Shown piece by piece: positions 23,795 to 32,349 of a DNA stretch of 64,000 nt. The notes below the pieces were generated by a model, which was not told where the DNA came from, did not search any database, and saw only the letters and a program-made list of their open reading frames with translations. This stretch comes from Ferrimonas sediminum (GTDB lineage: Bacteria > Pseudomonadota > Gammaproteobacteria > Enterobacterales > Shewanellaceae). Where the stretch lies: positions 62,001 through 126,000 of the forward strand of contig NZ_FNEM01000001.1 in the NCBI RefSeq assembly GCF_900100175.1, written 5' to 3'. Made by a program: the position numbers and the translations under genes. Within the stretch, counting starts at the first letter, position 1. Each line of letters opens with the position of its first letter.

Positions 23795-24744
23795 TGTTTG
23801 GCCAGGTATCGTGAAAGTTCTTCGATAAAAACCTCAATCTTAGGTGGAATCAGCTTTTGCGACTTGTAGTAGGCTTTCAGCTCGAAGCATGAACCATATT
23901 TACCGTCAAAAAGACGGACCAATTTGTCTTTATATTCTGTGGTTTCGATCAAAACTTCCGGGCAAAACACCACTCCGATTCCATTACTGGCCCATTCGAG
24001 AGCGATTTCAAAGTTATCCAGTACCCCGTAGCTGTTGACCGGAACCCACTTGCGCATCCCCTTCTCGTCGGTCCATGGCCATGCCTGCTCGGAAAAGTAG
24101 GGGTTGCGGATCCAGATTCCCGGGTGGGAGGAGAGTTGCAGCGGATGGGTGAGAGGGGGGGAGGCGGCCAGATACTCGGCGCTGGCATAAAAGTTGGTTT
24201 TTAGTGGCATCAGCACCTTACCGGTCCACTTTTTACTCGGCGGCTCAAAAACGTGCAGATAGACATCGATATCCACGTTCTCATTTAACCGCGAGGCGAG
24301 TATGTCGTAGATGGAGAAGCGGATCCCCGGGTAGGTTTTGCCAAACTCCTGAATAAACTCGGAGGCGAACAGCCTCAGCATCCAGTGGGGCAAGCCGATG
24401 GTCAGTACCCCTTCGGGCGCCGACTTGTGGTGCTGAAGGAAGTGGTGGGTGTTGGCGATCTCCGCCAGTACCCGTTTGCTGTGGGCGAAGAACTGATGGC
24501 CAAACTCGGTCAGGGCAACCCGGCGGGTGGAACGCTCGAACAGCGGTTCCCCCAGCCTTTCCTCCAGGCGGCGGATGTTCTTGCTGGCGGTGGGCACCGT
24601 CATATTCAGCGCCTTGGCGGCGCGACTGAAGTTGCCCGCATCCACCACCGCATGGAACAGCACCAACTCATCCACGCGGATGCTGCGCATCAGTTCCAGT
24701 TGTGAGCTGAGGTGGGCGGTATCGCTATCGGTACAGGCTTTCAT
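23782..24744 (-). CDS. LysR-family regulator adjacent to rdhA
   Basis: 320-aa regulator with an N-terminal winged helix (ELVLFHAVVDAGNFSRAAKA, then LNMTVPTASKNIRRLEERLG) and an effector domain of normal length. The first 18 residues precede the usual start; an in-frame ATG at 24690 is an alternative. It is immediately upstream of and collinear with rdhA, 91 nt away, with a palindrome in between, so direct control of the dehalogenase operon by a halogenated inducer is a reasonable inference. Most known rdh loci use MarR or CRP-type regulators, so this arrangement is less common. Confidence 0.85.
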   Translation of the reverse strand: MKACTDSDTAHLSSQLELMRSIRVDELVLFHAVVDAGNFSRAAKALNMTVPTASKNIRRLEERLGEPLFERSTRRVALTEFGHQFFAHSKRVLAEIANTHHFLQHHKSAPEGVLTIGLPHWMLRLFASEFIQEFGKTYPGIRFSIYDILASRLNENVDIDVYLHVFEPPSKKWTGKVLMPLKTNFYASAEYLAASPPLTHPLQLSSHPGIWIRNPYFSEQAWPWTDEKGMRKWVPVNSYGVLDNFEIALEWASNGIGVVFCPEVLIETTEYKDKLVRLFDGKYGSCFELKAYYKSQKLIPPKIEVFIEELSRYLAKHYCQ

Positions 24745-25066
24745 GCCGGGCCTCCCGGTGTCGTTTCAGGGTGATTGGACCGCAGATTTCCGGCCGAGTC
24801 TTTACTGAACGATATTAGGCAAGGGGGCGGCAGGAAAGAACCCCGATAACTGTCGTTAGTTGCAGAGATTTGCTCCAATACTGAAAAATTGGCGTTGGTT
24901 CACGCTCTTTGGGGGCCACTCTGCGTTGTATGGCAGCTCGAGGTGTGAAGTCAGAACGGTAACGGCTTAATCGTCTTACAGCCGCTATCAGGCATAATAA
25001 GAGCAAAACCGTCACTGTTCCCGACTCTTACTAGGAAAGCCTCTGTGCCAGGCCCAGAGGCGGATT
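24745..25066. other. intergenic region, no gene seen
   Basis: About 320 bases with mixed composition and no convincing open frame. It holds a perfect hairpin GCCTCTG/CAGAGGC at 25039-25061 just beyond the terminator of the cytochrome lipoprotein gene and, presumably, the lysR promoter near 24780-24850. Confidence 0.45.
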
Positions 25067-25097
25067 GAAAAGTGGGCGCTCTCGGGGAGCGCCACTT
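25067..25097 (-). terminator. terminator of the tetraheme lipoprotein gene
   Basis: On the minus strand AAGTGGCGCT pairs with AGCGCCCACTT (one bulged base) and is followed by TTC. It lies 6 nt past the stop. Confidence 0.65.
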
Positions 25098-25102
25098 GGG
25101 AG

Positions 25103-26968
25103 TTAATGGTTAGGGTGGCAGGTCATGCAAGAGTATGGATCCGGGAAGTTTTTGCTCATATTCCAGTCGGAGTTGATGGTGCTCAGAATGTTGGTGTAGG
25201 GAGCGTGGTTGCCTGCCGCATCCCGGGGAAGAGTGGAGGCAGGAATTAGGTAGTTGAACCGGTTGCCTTCCAGGTTCTCCTGGCCGTTGATCCAGCGTTT
25301 GGTGGATGCCTCACCGTGATTTTTGGGGAGCTGATCTTCAGAGTGACACCAGAAGCACCGTGCGGTTTCGCCATGGCCCTTGGGGGCTCCATTGCTGCCG
25401 TGACAACTGGCACAATAATAAGGCTGTTGTTGATCGAATCCATCCACGCTGTTGATTGGCCAATGGTAGCCGCCGTGTCCTTTGGGGCTTTGATTGTTGT
25501 GGCAGCTTTCGCAGTCCGCGATTCCCCAGCCGAAATGTGACGCATCCAGAAGGGGGGATGACGAAGCATCGTCTGGCAGGGGGAAGGTTCGCAGTGTCAC
25601 CAGGTCACTGCCATCCTGATGCTGGCTGAAATCCCGCTCTTTTGGTTCGTTGCCGTTAAACTCCTCCATGCCGAAGATATCGTAGTGACTCTTATAGATG
25701 AGATGGACTTGCTCTACGGGCTGGTTCATTACCCAGACGTCTGTCATCAAGTGCAACATGTTGCCACCGAAGTAGGTGTTCCAGTCTTTCCAGCAGGATT
25801 CATGCGGCACTTTGGGGGCCCCTGTTGGAGTGCCGTCGGCACCGAAATCACACTGTGCAAAGGGGGCAAAGTCCTTCAGGGTGGCCTTTTCTCCGAAACG
25901 GGTAGTCCAGCCGGCGCCTACCCTGGAGGCCAGGCCTTTTAGCCGAAACAGGGCGAAGTGGCCTACCGGCGCCTTACTGGCCACAGTGGGCCAGTAGTTA
26001 AGCGCCACATCTACGCCTTGGTCAAAGGCCGACAGGAAACTGTCGGCGGCGGTGATCACTCCGGGTTGAAAAATGTCGGCCCTGAGATTGTGGGCGGTGA
26101 CTTCGAAATCGTTGAGCAGTGTTTGGTAGCTTTTACCGCCGTCGAAGGAGGCCACCAGCTCGGGAACGATAACCCGGTTACCATTGCTTCGGAATCGCTC
26201 CATCTCCTGCTGTTGGACCCAAGTTCGGCGTGCCGTCATCTCCGGAGTAAAGGGTTGGAACCGCAGGTTCATGCCGGGCTGGACCCAGAATTGATCCATA
26301 CGTAGATAGAGTGCCTCGCCTTCGGGACCGACACCATCGAGACTACCGGTGATGCGGCGCTTCTCGCCGCCATCCAGCTTGAAGCGGAAATGCCAGTCCG
26401 GACTCTGAAAGCTCTGTTGATCCTGCGGATCCAGGATGCCGTCACCGTTTTGATCCCAAGACACCCGGAAACGGTAGGTATCCAGCCCGGTTTCACGGTG
26501 GGAAGCGATGCCATCCACCTTCAGTTCGGGGCGTGTTAATGCCAGATAACGCAGCACATCGAAGGCGGAGTAGTGACCTTGGACAAAAATGTCGGGTCGG
26601 GCGCTACCGGATCCCAGACCGTCGGGGTTGCTGCGCAACAGGGCGTCCATCTCTGATGCGTCGATAACGATGGCGGTATCCAGTTGATTGCGAATGCCAA
26701 GGCTTTGGGCATCCCGTTCGTCGATATGCCCATCGGAGTTGACGTCTCGAGCCTCCGGGCTGAGTCGCCAATTTTTATAGTGGTCGGTGAACCGTCCCAG
26801 ATTGACACGAATGGTTCCGGAAAATTCCGCGTTGGGGGTGACATCCAGGGTTATTGGCAGCTCTGGTGCTGGTTTGGGCGAGGGCTGGGGGGCATTATCG
26901 GAGCTGTCGGAACATGCCGATAACAGCAGGGAGCAGGCGGCAGTTAACCACAAAGAGTGTTTCATCAT
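25103..26968 (-). CDS. tetraheme c-type cytochrome lipoprotein with EF-hand-like loops
   Basis: 621-aa exported protein. Lipobox LSAC places the lipidated Cys at residue 19. Two acidic calcium-loop motifs, DVNSDGHIDERD (75-86) and DQNGDGILDPQD (172-183), resemble dockerin/EF-hand loops. A long region without a family I recognise follows, then four CxxCH haem sites clustered near the C-terminus (CESCH, CASCH, CFWCH, CMTCH). It is not MtrC/OmcA, which have about ten haems. A role in outer-membrane electron transfer or as a haem enzyme is possible. A LuxR-type regulator is divergent, and an rdh locus lies downstream. Confidence 0.85.
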   Translation of the reverse strand: MMKHSLWLTAACSLLLSACSDSSDNAPQPSPKPAPELPITLDVTPNAEFSGTIRVNLGRFTDHYKNWRLSPEARDVNSDGHIDERDAQSLGIRNQLDTAIVIDASEMDALLRSNPDGLGSGSARPDIFVQGHYSAFDVLRYLALTRPELKVDGIASHRETGLDTYRFRVSWDQNGDGILDPQDQQSFQSPDWHFRFKLDGGEKRRITGSLDGVGPEGEALYLRMDQFWVQPGMNLRFQPFTPEMTARRTWVQQQEMERFRSNGNRVIVPELVASFDGGKSYQTLLNDFEVTAHNLRADIFQPGVITAADSFLSAFDQGVDVALNYWPTVASKAPVGHFALFRLKGLASRVGAGWTTRFGEKATLKDFAPFAQCDFGADGTPTGAPKVPHESCWKDWNTYFGGNMLHLMTDVWVMNQPVEQVHLIYKSHYDIFGMEEFNGNEPKERDFSQHQDGSDLVTLRTFPLPDDASSSPLLDASHFGWGIADCESCHNNQSPKGHGGYHWPINSVDGFDQQQPYYCASCHGSNGAPKGHGETARCFWCHSEDQLPKNHGEASTKRWINGQENLEGNRFNYLIPASTLPRDAAGNHAPYTNILSTINSDWNMSKNFPDPYSCMTCHPNH

Positions 26969-27135
26969 CAGTGTCCTTTATTGAGTTACCGAAACTATTG
27001 TTGTTTTTCTCGGCGGGCTGGCACTGGTATTTCTGACACCCAATTCCGCTGCCGCCGGGGGAGTGTGAATTGGGTCATGCTGCCGTGCGATGAGCGTCTT
27101 ACAATGAGAGAAGACTAAGGAAATCTTGGAGCATC

Positions 27136-27927
27136 ATGACTGAGAACTGTCCGTTGCCTGACGGTGTGGTGGGGGATCTCCTGGAGCTGCTGGCGCCTTT
27201 GGGGGTGCAAGGGTTCTTTTACGGCATCACCACCGATGTCACCAACACCCAGATCCACTCTTTTCGCAAACTGCACAAACGGTTGCCGCTGGAGATGGCG
27301 CGGGCGCGCTACGCGGTGTTTTCCGATGAGCGCACCCGGTTGTACCGGGATACCTACCTGAGGGTATTTGCCCGGCACGATCCCTGCTATTTCGAGCGCA
27401 AGCGGATGGGGCCCAATCTGTGGCGTCAACCGGCCGAGGATCAGCAGCAGCTGAAGCGGCTGCTGGAGGAGTTTAATATTCGCGGCCGTGTTGCCTGGCT
27501 GCTGCCCTGCCGCTACCACCCGGGGTGGATCAGTGTGTTCCTGTTGCACTCCTCGCTGCCAGAGGGGGAGTTGAAGGCGGCACTGTCTGCCCATCAGGTG
27601 AGTCTGGAGAGGGGGCTGAGGGTATTCAGCGACAGCCTGGCCAGTCAATGGATCCAGCGGCTGAACCCCATCTATAATTTTCGCTGCATCACCGACAAGG
27701 GGCTGGAGGTGTTGCGCCTGGCCGCTGAGGGGATGGCCAGCCAGCGCATCGCCCGGAAACTGTGCCTGACCGAGCGGGGGGTGAACTACCACATTGACCG
27801 GATGAAGGCCCTGTTTGGTGCTAAAAACCGGGCACAGCTGATCAGCCGGGGGTTCCAGATGGGAATCTTAAACTCTCCCCCACCAGAGGGCGTCTGCTAC
27901 GCGACTGATGGGGGCGAGAGCCCTTAA
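27136..27927 (+). CDS. LuxR-type HTH regulator, divergent from cytochrome lipoprotein
   Basis: 263-aa protein with a C-terminal LuxR helix-turn-helix at about residues 195-240 (RLAAEGMASQRIARKLCLTE, then RGVNYHIDRMKALFGAKN). The first 185 residues show an aromatic-rich domain reminiscent of autoinducer-binding folds, but without key residues I could confirm. It is paralogous to the regulator at 19810. Divergence from the lipoprotein gene with a shared 167-bp promoter region containing an ACCCAATT/AATTGGGT inverted repeat suggests it controls that gene. The last 4 bases overlap rsuA on the other strand. Confidence 0.75.
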   Translation: MTENCPLPDGVVGDLLELLAPLGVQGFFYGITTDVTNTQIHSFRKLHKRLPLEMARARYAVFSDERTRLYRDTYLRVFARHDPCYFERKRMGPNLWRQPAEDQQQLKRLLEEFNIRGRVAWLLPCRYHPGWISVFLLHSSLPEGELKAALSAHQVSLERGLRVFSDSLASQWIQRLNPIYNFRCITDKGLEVLRLAAEGMASQRIARKLCLTERGVNYHIDRMKALFGAKNRAQLISRGFQMGILNSPPPEGVCYATDGGESP

Positions 27928-28610
27928 AACAGAGCGATCTCCTCCTCGGTCAGCGGCCGCCACTGGCCCGGCGCCAGACCAGCATCCAGCTCCAGGGCAC
28001 CGATCTGCTGGCGGTGCAGGCCCACGACCTTGTTGCCGACGGCGGCGCACATCCGTTTGACCTGGTGGTACTTGCCCTCCTCAATGGTCAGCCAGATCTG
28101 GCGTTCGTCAATGCGCTCCACCTGGCCGCGCACCGGGCTGTCCTCGCCGTGCAGCAGCACGCCGTCGCCCAGTTGAGTCAGCGCCTCGTCGCTGATGGCG
28201 GCCTCAAGGATCACCCGATAGCGTTTGCCGCAACGGGCATTGGGAGAGGTGATGCGATGGGACCACTGGCCGTCGCTGGTCAGCAGCAGCAGGCCGGTGG
28301 TGTCGGCATCCAGGCGGCCGACGATTTTCAACTGTTCCCGTTTGGGCAGATCCAGCAGAGTCAGTACCGAAGCGTAGCCGTCATCGACGCTGGAGCAGAC
28401 GGTATCCACCGGCTTGTGCAGCATCAGGTAACGCTGGCCTCGCACTTCGGTGGGTTCGCCGTTGATGCAGATGGTGTGTTCCGGCTTTACCTTGAAGCCC
28501 GAATCTTTGACTACCTCACCGTCACAGGTCACTTCGCCGCGATGCAGCATTTTCTTGGCCAGGGAACGGGTCAGTTCGGTGGCATTGCATAGGTATTTAT
28601 CCAGTCTCAT
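27924..28610 (-). CDS. rsuA: 16S rRNA pseudouridine(516) synthase RsuA
   Basis: 228-aa enzyme that isomerises U516 of 16S rRNA. The N-terminal S4 RNA-binding domain (MRLDKYLCNATELTRSLAKK) is followed by the RsuA/RluB-type catalytic domain with the Asp motif GRLDADTTGLLLLT and the KYHQVKRMCAAVGN strand. The length matches E. coli RsuA (231 aa). It is a single gene; its 3' end overlaps the LuxR-type gene by 4 nt in convergent orientation, so transcripts will interfere unless termination is internal. Confidence 0.92.
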   Translation of the reverse strand: MRLDKYLCNATELTRSLAKKMLHRGEVTCDGEVVKDSGFKVKPEHTICINGEPTEVRGQRYLMLHKPVDTVCSSVDDGYASVLTLLDLPKREQLKIVGRLDADTTGLLLLTSDGQWSHRITSPNARCGKRYRVILEAAISDEALTQLGDGVLLHGEDSPVRGQVERIDERQIWLTIEEGKYHQVKRMCAAVGNKVVGLHRQQIGALELDAGLAPGQWRPLTEEEIALF

Positions 28611-28752
28611 TGGGAACTCGGTGGGGGGATTCTGGTGCCATTATCCTTCATCTGCGGATCCTTGACCATGGGCAGTGGAGCCGGGCGGGGTTGCACAGGT
28701 GCGAATCTTGCCTCAGGCTGGGGGCCTTGTTCTCCCTGTGGTGACTGCCGGC

Positions 28753-29658
28753 ATGGCTACGGATTACCTGCAACGTCTTCAACCTGTGATTCGCTATCTG
28801 GAGCGTCATTACAACCAACCTTTGAACCTGAGCAAGGTGGCCGCCCTGGCGCACCTGTCGCCCTATCATTTTCATCGCATCTTTAAGGCCGTCACCGGTG
28901 AGACCCTCAATGACTACCTGCGTCGGCTGCGTCTGGAGGGGGCGGCGGGCGACCTGTTCTATACCAAGGCGCCGGTGGTCAATGTGGCCATGGAGTACGG
29001 GTTCTCCAGTTCACAGAGCCTGGCCAAGGCGTTTCGACAGTATTTCGGATTGACGCCGACCCAGATTCGCGACTGTCAGGTATTGGAGGAGCTGTCCCAG
29101 GTTCTGAGAAGCAGCAAGATTGGACACCGGCTTCGCAAGCCGGGACACGATTCGGCGGCGGCGGTTCCCTACACTGGAACGGTGTTTAATTCGTGGAGTA
29201 CAGAGATGAACCATCACCATTTTGAAGCCGGCACCATGGCCTTCATTCGCGTCACCGGTCCCTATGGGCAGGGCTATGAAGCGCCCTGCACCCGATTACA
29301 CCAGTGGGCGCAGGCTAGTGGTCTGGGCCAGTGCAAGTGTCTGTTTATTTACCATGACAATCCGGAGATCACCCCGGCGGAACATTGTCGCACCGACATC
29401 GGCTTGCTGGTGCCCCAGGGAACCCGGGTGCCCCAGGGCGTGGAGTTACAACCCTTTGATGGCGGAGACTATGCCACCATCCGTAAGACCGTGTCCGAGC
29501 ATGATCAGTATGTCTCCAGCTGGAACGATCTGCTGGGGCAGGTCGTGGCCGCCGGACTGGAGTGTGACGACCGGTTCTGTTTCGAGTGGTACCACGACGT
29601 CGACCTTGCCACCGGCGTAGCCGACGTCAGTTTTTGTACCGCCATCCGGGCCGGTTAG
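28753..29658 (+). CDS. AraC-family regulator with GyrI-like effector domain
   Basis: 301-aa protein. Start placed at ATG 28753 (MATDYLQRLQPVIRYLE), where the AraC HTH homology begins; no strong ribosome-binding site supports it and the frame is open upstream to 28675. N-terminal double helix-turn-helix (NQPLNLSKVAALAHLSPYHF, GFSSSQSLAKAFRQYFGLTP) is followed by a GyrI-like small-molecule domain from about residue 150 (residues FEAGTMAFIRVTGPYG). The SbmC/Rob-type fusion usually senses toxic small molecules. It is alone between rsuA and a lysR gene, so no target is evident. Confidence 0.85.
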   Translation: MATDYLQRLQPVIRYLERHYNQPLNLSKVAALAHLSPYHFHRIFKAVTGETLNDYLRRLRLEGAAGDLFYTKAPVVNVAMEYGFSSSQSLAKAFRQYFGLTPTQIRDCQVLEELSQVLRSSKIGHRLRKPGHDSAAAVPYTGTVFNSWSTEMNHHHFEAGTMAFIRVTGPYGQGYEAPCTRLHQWAQASGLGQCKCLFIYHDNPEITPAEHCRTDIGLLVPQGTRVPQGVELQPFDGGDYATIRKTVSEHDQYVSSWNDLLGQVVAAGLECDDRFCFEWYHDVDLATGVADVSFCTAIRAG

Positions 29659-29671
29659 GCGGCAATTTGGG

Positions 29672-30649
29672 TTAGAGCTCCGGCACCGGCTGACCCAGGT
29701 TGCGGTACCACTCTGCCCTCAGGGTATCCAGCAGTTGCTGTTTAACCCAGTTGTGGGTCGGCGATTGGTTGATCTGTGAGTACACCAGGTAGTTGCCGAC
29801 GGTGCGACCGACGTCGATCAGGTCGATCAGTTGCCGGGTGACCTCCTTGGGCAGGGTGCAGGTACGCAGGTTGCGCACCAGCTTCAGGTACTCCCGAGTA
29901 AAGGCGTTGCAGCTCAGGGCGATGGCGTTGGTGTCCATCAGGTGGCGACTCAGGGCTGCCAGGTTGTCGGTATAGCCGGCGACCTTGAGCTCCAGTCCAT
30001 GCTGACGGGCGACCTGAGACAGCAACGGGCAGGGAATATCATCGAAGTTGTCCAGTTCGAAATAGGGATGACGGCACAGGTTCTCCAGCGTCGGCTCGGC
30101 ATTGAATACCGAATGCCCCTCCTTGGCAATCAGGTACATCTCTTCGGTCGGAGAGATCAGCTCACCAATCAACTTATCGCCGCCAAAGTTCTCGTACACC
30201 ACCGCAAAGTCGATATCGCCGTTCTCGATGGCCCGGCTGCAATCGGAGGACAGCGTCCGCACCTCAAAGCTCAGGTTAGGGGCTTTGGGCAGAATCACTT
30301 CATTGACCGCCTTGTTGGTGATGTAGGTGAATTCGTTGTAGGCATAGATGGTGAAATGTTCCCTTGCGGTGCTGGGATCAAACTGGGTGTGGCTGCTTTT
30401 CAGTTCCTGGTAATCCATCAGGATCCGGTTGATGATCGGCAGAATTTGAGTGGCCTTATCGGTGGGCACAAAGCCGTGGCAGCGGCGAATGAACAGCACA
30501 TCCTGAAACACCTCACGCAGGTTGGCCATGTGGCGGCTGACGGTGGAGCTGCTCATGCCCAGTTCATTGGCGGCCAGCCCCGCGTTCAGGTGGCGGGAGA
30601 CGGACTCAAAGACCGTCAGTGAGCGGTAATCCAGGTGTTCGATGTCCAC
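29672..30649 (-). CDS. LysR-family regulator, paralogue A of a divergent pair
   Basis: 325-aa LysR protein (HTH: GLAANELGMSSSTVSRHMAN). The effector domain is closely related to the divergent LysR at 31123: EVRTLSSDC/EIRTLSHDC, FELDNFDDIPCPLL/LELDNYNDLACPLL and SCNAFTREY/SCNQFTREF align position by position. An ancient local duplication is evident. The shared 473-bp intergenic region presumably contains sites for both. Likely target: the molybdoenzyme module downstream of paralogue B. Confidence 0.85.
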   Translation of the reverse strand: MDIEHLDYRSLTVFESVSRHLNAGLAANELGMSSSTVSRHMANLREVFQDVLFIRRCHGFVPTDKATQILPIINRILMDYQELKSSHTQFDPSTAREHFTIYAYNEFTYITNKAVNEVILPKAPNLSFEVRTLSSDCSRAIENGDIDFAVVYENFGGDKLIGELISPTEEMYLIAKEGHSVFNAEPTLENLCRHPYFELDNFDDIPCPLLSQVARQHGLELKVAGYTDNLAALSRHLMDTNAIALSCNAFTREYLKLVRNLRTCTLPKEVTRQLIDLIDVGRTVGNYLVYSQINQSPTHNWVKQQLLDTLRAEWYRNLGQPVPEL

Positions 30650-31122
30650 GACAGTTCCTTAACAAGTATCAAGGTGCCCATTTTTCATGGCTGCAGAGGC
30701 TGGCGCGGTGCGTTGGATCACAGCCACCCGGATTCAATTGTTAAAACTGTTAAGCCGCACCGAATTTGCATGAACCGCAAAATGCGTTTTGCCAGCACTG
30801 AAAATGGTCGCAGCAGTGCGGAGTTTGAAGATGGGCAGATTTCGCGGCATTTTGAGAGCTGTCCCCGGAAACGACTTACTGGTACTAATGTGCGCCTTAA
30901 GTTGACAGCAGTGAGGTGAATGCGATTTCACCCGGTTTCAGAGTGAGGCAAGTCACATCTGAATTGCCGATGGAAAAATAAGGAAATATCGAATAGTGAA
31001 ACTTAGGTGAGATCTCATGTTCTTCGAATTTAGCCCCCCCATAATGTGATCTGTGTAATAGTCAGCCAATCCGTAAAGTTAGACCATCTGCGCACACCAA
31101 TTATTTCGCGAATAAGAGTGTC
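30650..31122. promoter_or_regulatory. divergent promoter region between paired LysR genes
   Basis: No gene seen in 473 bases. It contains a perfect 6-bp dyad GGTGAA-N6-TTCACC at 30915-30932, and an AT-rich half nearer paralogue B. Candidate LysR binding region for one or both paralogues. Confidence 0.55.
30915..30932. promoter_or_regulatory. GGTGAA-TGCGAT-TTCACC dyad
   Basis: Perfect 6+6 inverted repeat roughly midway between the divergent LysR genes; candidate operator. Spacing (T-N12-A) is one base longer than the canonical LysR box. Confidence 0.4.
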
Positions 31123-32085
31123 ATGAAGCTGGATCAATTAAATTACAACCAACTGAAAGTGTTACTTGCGGTTTACAAGCATGGCCAAGGACATCAGGCC
31201 GCAAATGAGTTGGGAATGACCGCTTCTGCTGTCAGCCGGACCCTGAAGGGATTACGTGACATCTTTAAGGATTCACTGTTTGTGCGTCGCTCCTGTGGAC
31301 TGATCCCCACAGAGAAGACTAACCAGTTGATTCCTTTGGCCAAAAAGCTGGTAGATCAGTACCAGCAAATTGAGCAGCACTACTCGGTCTTTACTCCGGA
31401 AGAGTCTGGAGGCCAGTTCATCATTCTGGCGTACGATGAGTTTGTGTATGCGGTACAGAAAGTCGTCAATCAGCACATCATGCCGGAGGCGCCGAACCTC
31501 AAGTTTGAAATTCGGACCCTGAGCCATGATTGCACCGCCGAAGTGGCCAACGGTGACATTGACTTCATGGTGGTCTACGAAGGCTTTGAGGGGAAGAACC
31601 TGAATTGGGACATGTTTGCTGAAACCGCCGATCTTTATATTCTGGCGAACAGCAGACACTCGATATTCAATAAGGAACTGACCCTGGATATGCTGAGTCG
31701 TTACCCCTTATTGGAACTGGATAACTATAACGACCTGGCTTGTCCTCTGCTGGTGAACTTATGCCGTGAAATTGGCTGCGAAATGGAGGTGGCTGGATAT
31801 ACCGACAGTGTGGCCACAGCCATGAGGTTACTGGCGGAATCTAACAGCATTACCCTTAGTTGCAATCAGTTCACCCGTGAATTTGTGGATATGGTTCCCG
31901 GGGTTGATTACGTAAGGTTGCCCGATGAGTTGGCGCGTAAAATTCGCGAACGTCGTCGAACCGAAAGAGATATTGGAAACTATATCCTGTATGGGGATAT
32001 TAATAACTCGGCCTCATTTAACTGGGTGAAGTCGAAACTGATTTACGGATTAGAGAAGGAATGGCGTAAAGCTTCCGAGCGCTAA
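31123..32085 (+). CDS. LysR-family regulator, paralogue B of a divergent pair
   Basis: 320-aa LysR protein (HTH: HQAANELGMTASAVSRTLKG). It is transcribed toward the molybdoenzyme module and is the nearest regulator to it, but a terminator at 32117 separates them. Paralogous with the gene at 29672. The coding sequence is more AT-rich than surrounding genes (many ATT, AAT and TTA codons), which may reflect different history. An AT-rich leader gives no clear ribosome-binding site (ATAAGAG at about 31112). Confidence 0.85.
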   Translation: MKLDQLNYNQLKVLLAVYKHGQGHQAANELGMTASAVSRTLKGLRDIFKDSLFVRRSCGLIPTEKTNQLIPLAKKLVDQYQQIEQHYSVFTPEESGGQFIILAYDEFVYAVQKVVNQHIMPEAPNLKFEIRTLSHDCTAEVANGDIDFMVVYEGFEGKNLNWDMFAETADLYILANSRHSIFNKELTLDMLSRYPLLELDNYNDLACPLLVNLCREIGCEMEVAGYTDSVATAMRLLAESNSITLSCNQFTREFVDMVPGVDYVRLPDELARKIRERRRTERDIGNYILYGDINNSASFNWVKSKLIYGLEKEWRKASER

Positions 32086-32116
32086 TTCAAACAATTTGAA
32101 ATAACATTTTTATTTA

Positions 32117-32157
32117 GGGTGGCTTCTTATTCTGAGAAGCCATCGAGGACCCTTTTT
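32117..32157 (+). terminator. terminator after LysR paralogue B
   Basis: TGGCTTCT/AGAAGCCA stem (8 bp, 7-nt loop) enclosed by GGGT/ACCC and followed by five T. Confidence 0.75.
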
Positions 32158-32175
32158 GCCTAATCGAGGTGGCAG

Positions 32176-32343
32176 GTGGAATTTACTAACTTTTGCATTA
32201 TGGCTTTTGCGGCCTATTTGGTGCTGAAAAAGCCTGAAAAAGAAAAGCTGGCAGACCGGCTTTTATTTGGCTCTATCGGATTGAGCTTCTTTATCTGGAT
32301 CATGATGTCTTGGGGCACTTTGATGCCCATCGGTAACTATTAA
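32176..32343 (+). CDS. 55-aa membrane protein upstream of DsbB-like gene
   Basis: Short gene starting at GTG 32176 with AGGTGG just upstream; product begins MEFTNFCIMAFAAYLVLKK and ends TLMPIGNY. Two hydrophobic helices (residues 4-18, about 33-48) flank a charged loop (KKPEKEKLADR). Its stop is 6 nt before the DsbB-like ATG and its end supplies that gene's ribosome-binding site (AAGGA), so both are translated together. No family recognised. Confidence 0.65.
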   Translation: MEFTNFCIMAFAAYLVLKKPEKEKLADRLLFGSIGLSFFIWIMMSWGTLMPIGNY

Positions 32344-32349
32344 GGAAGC

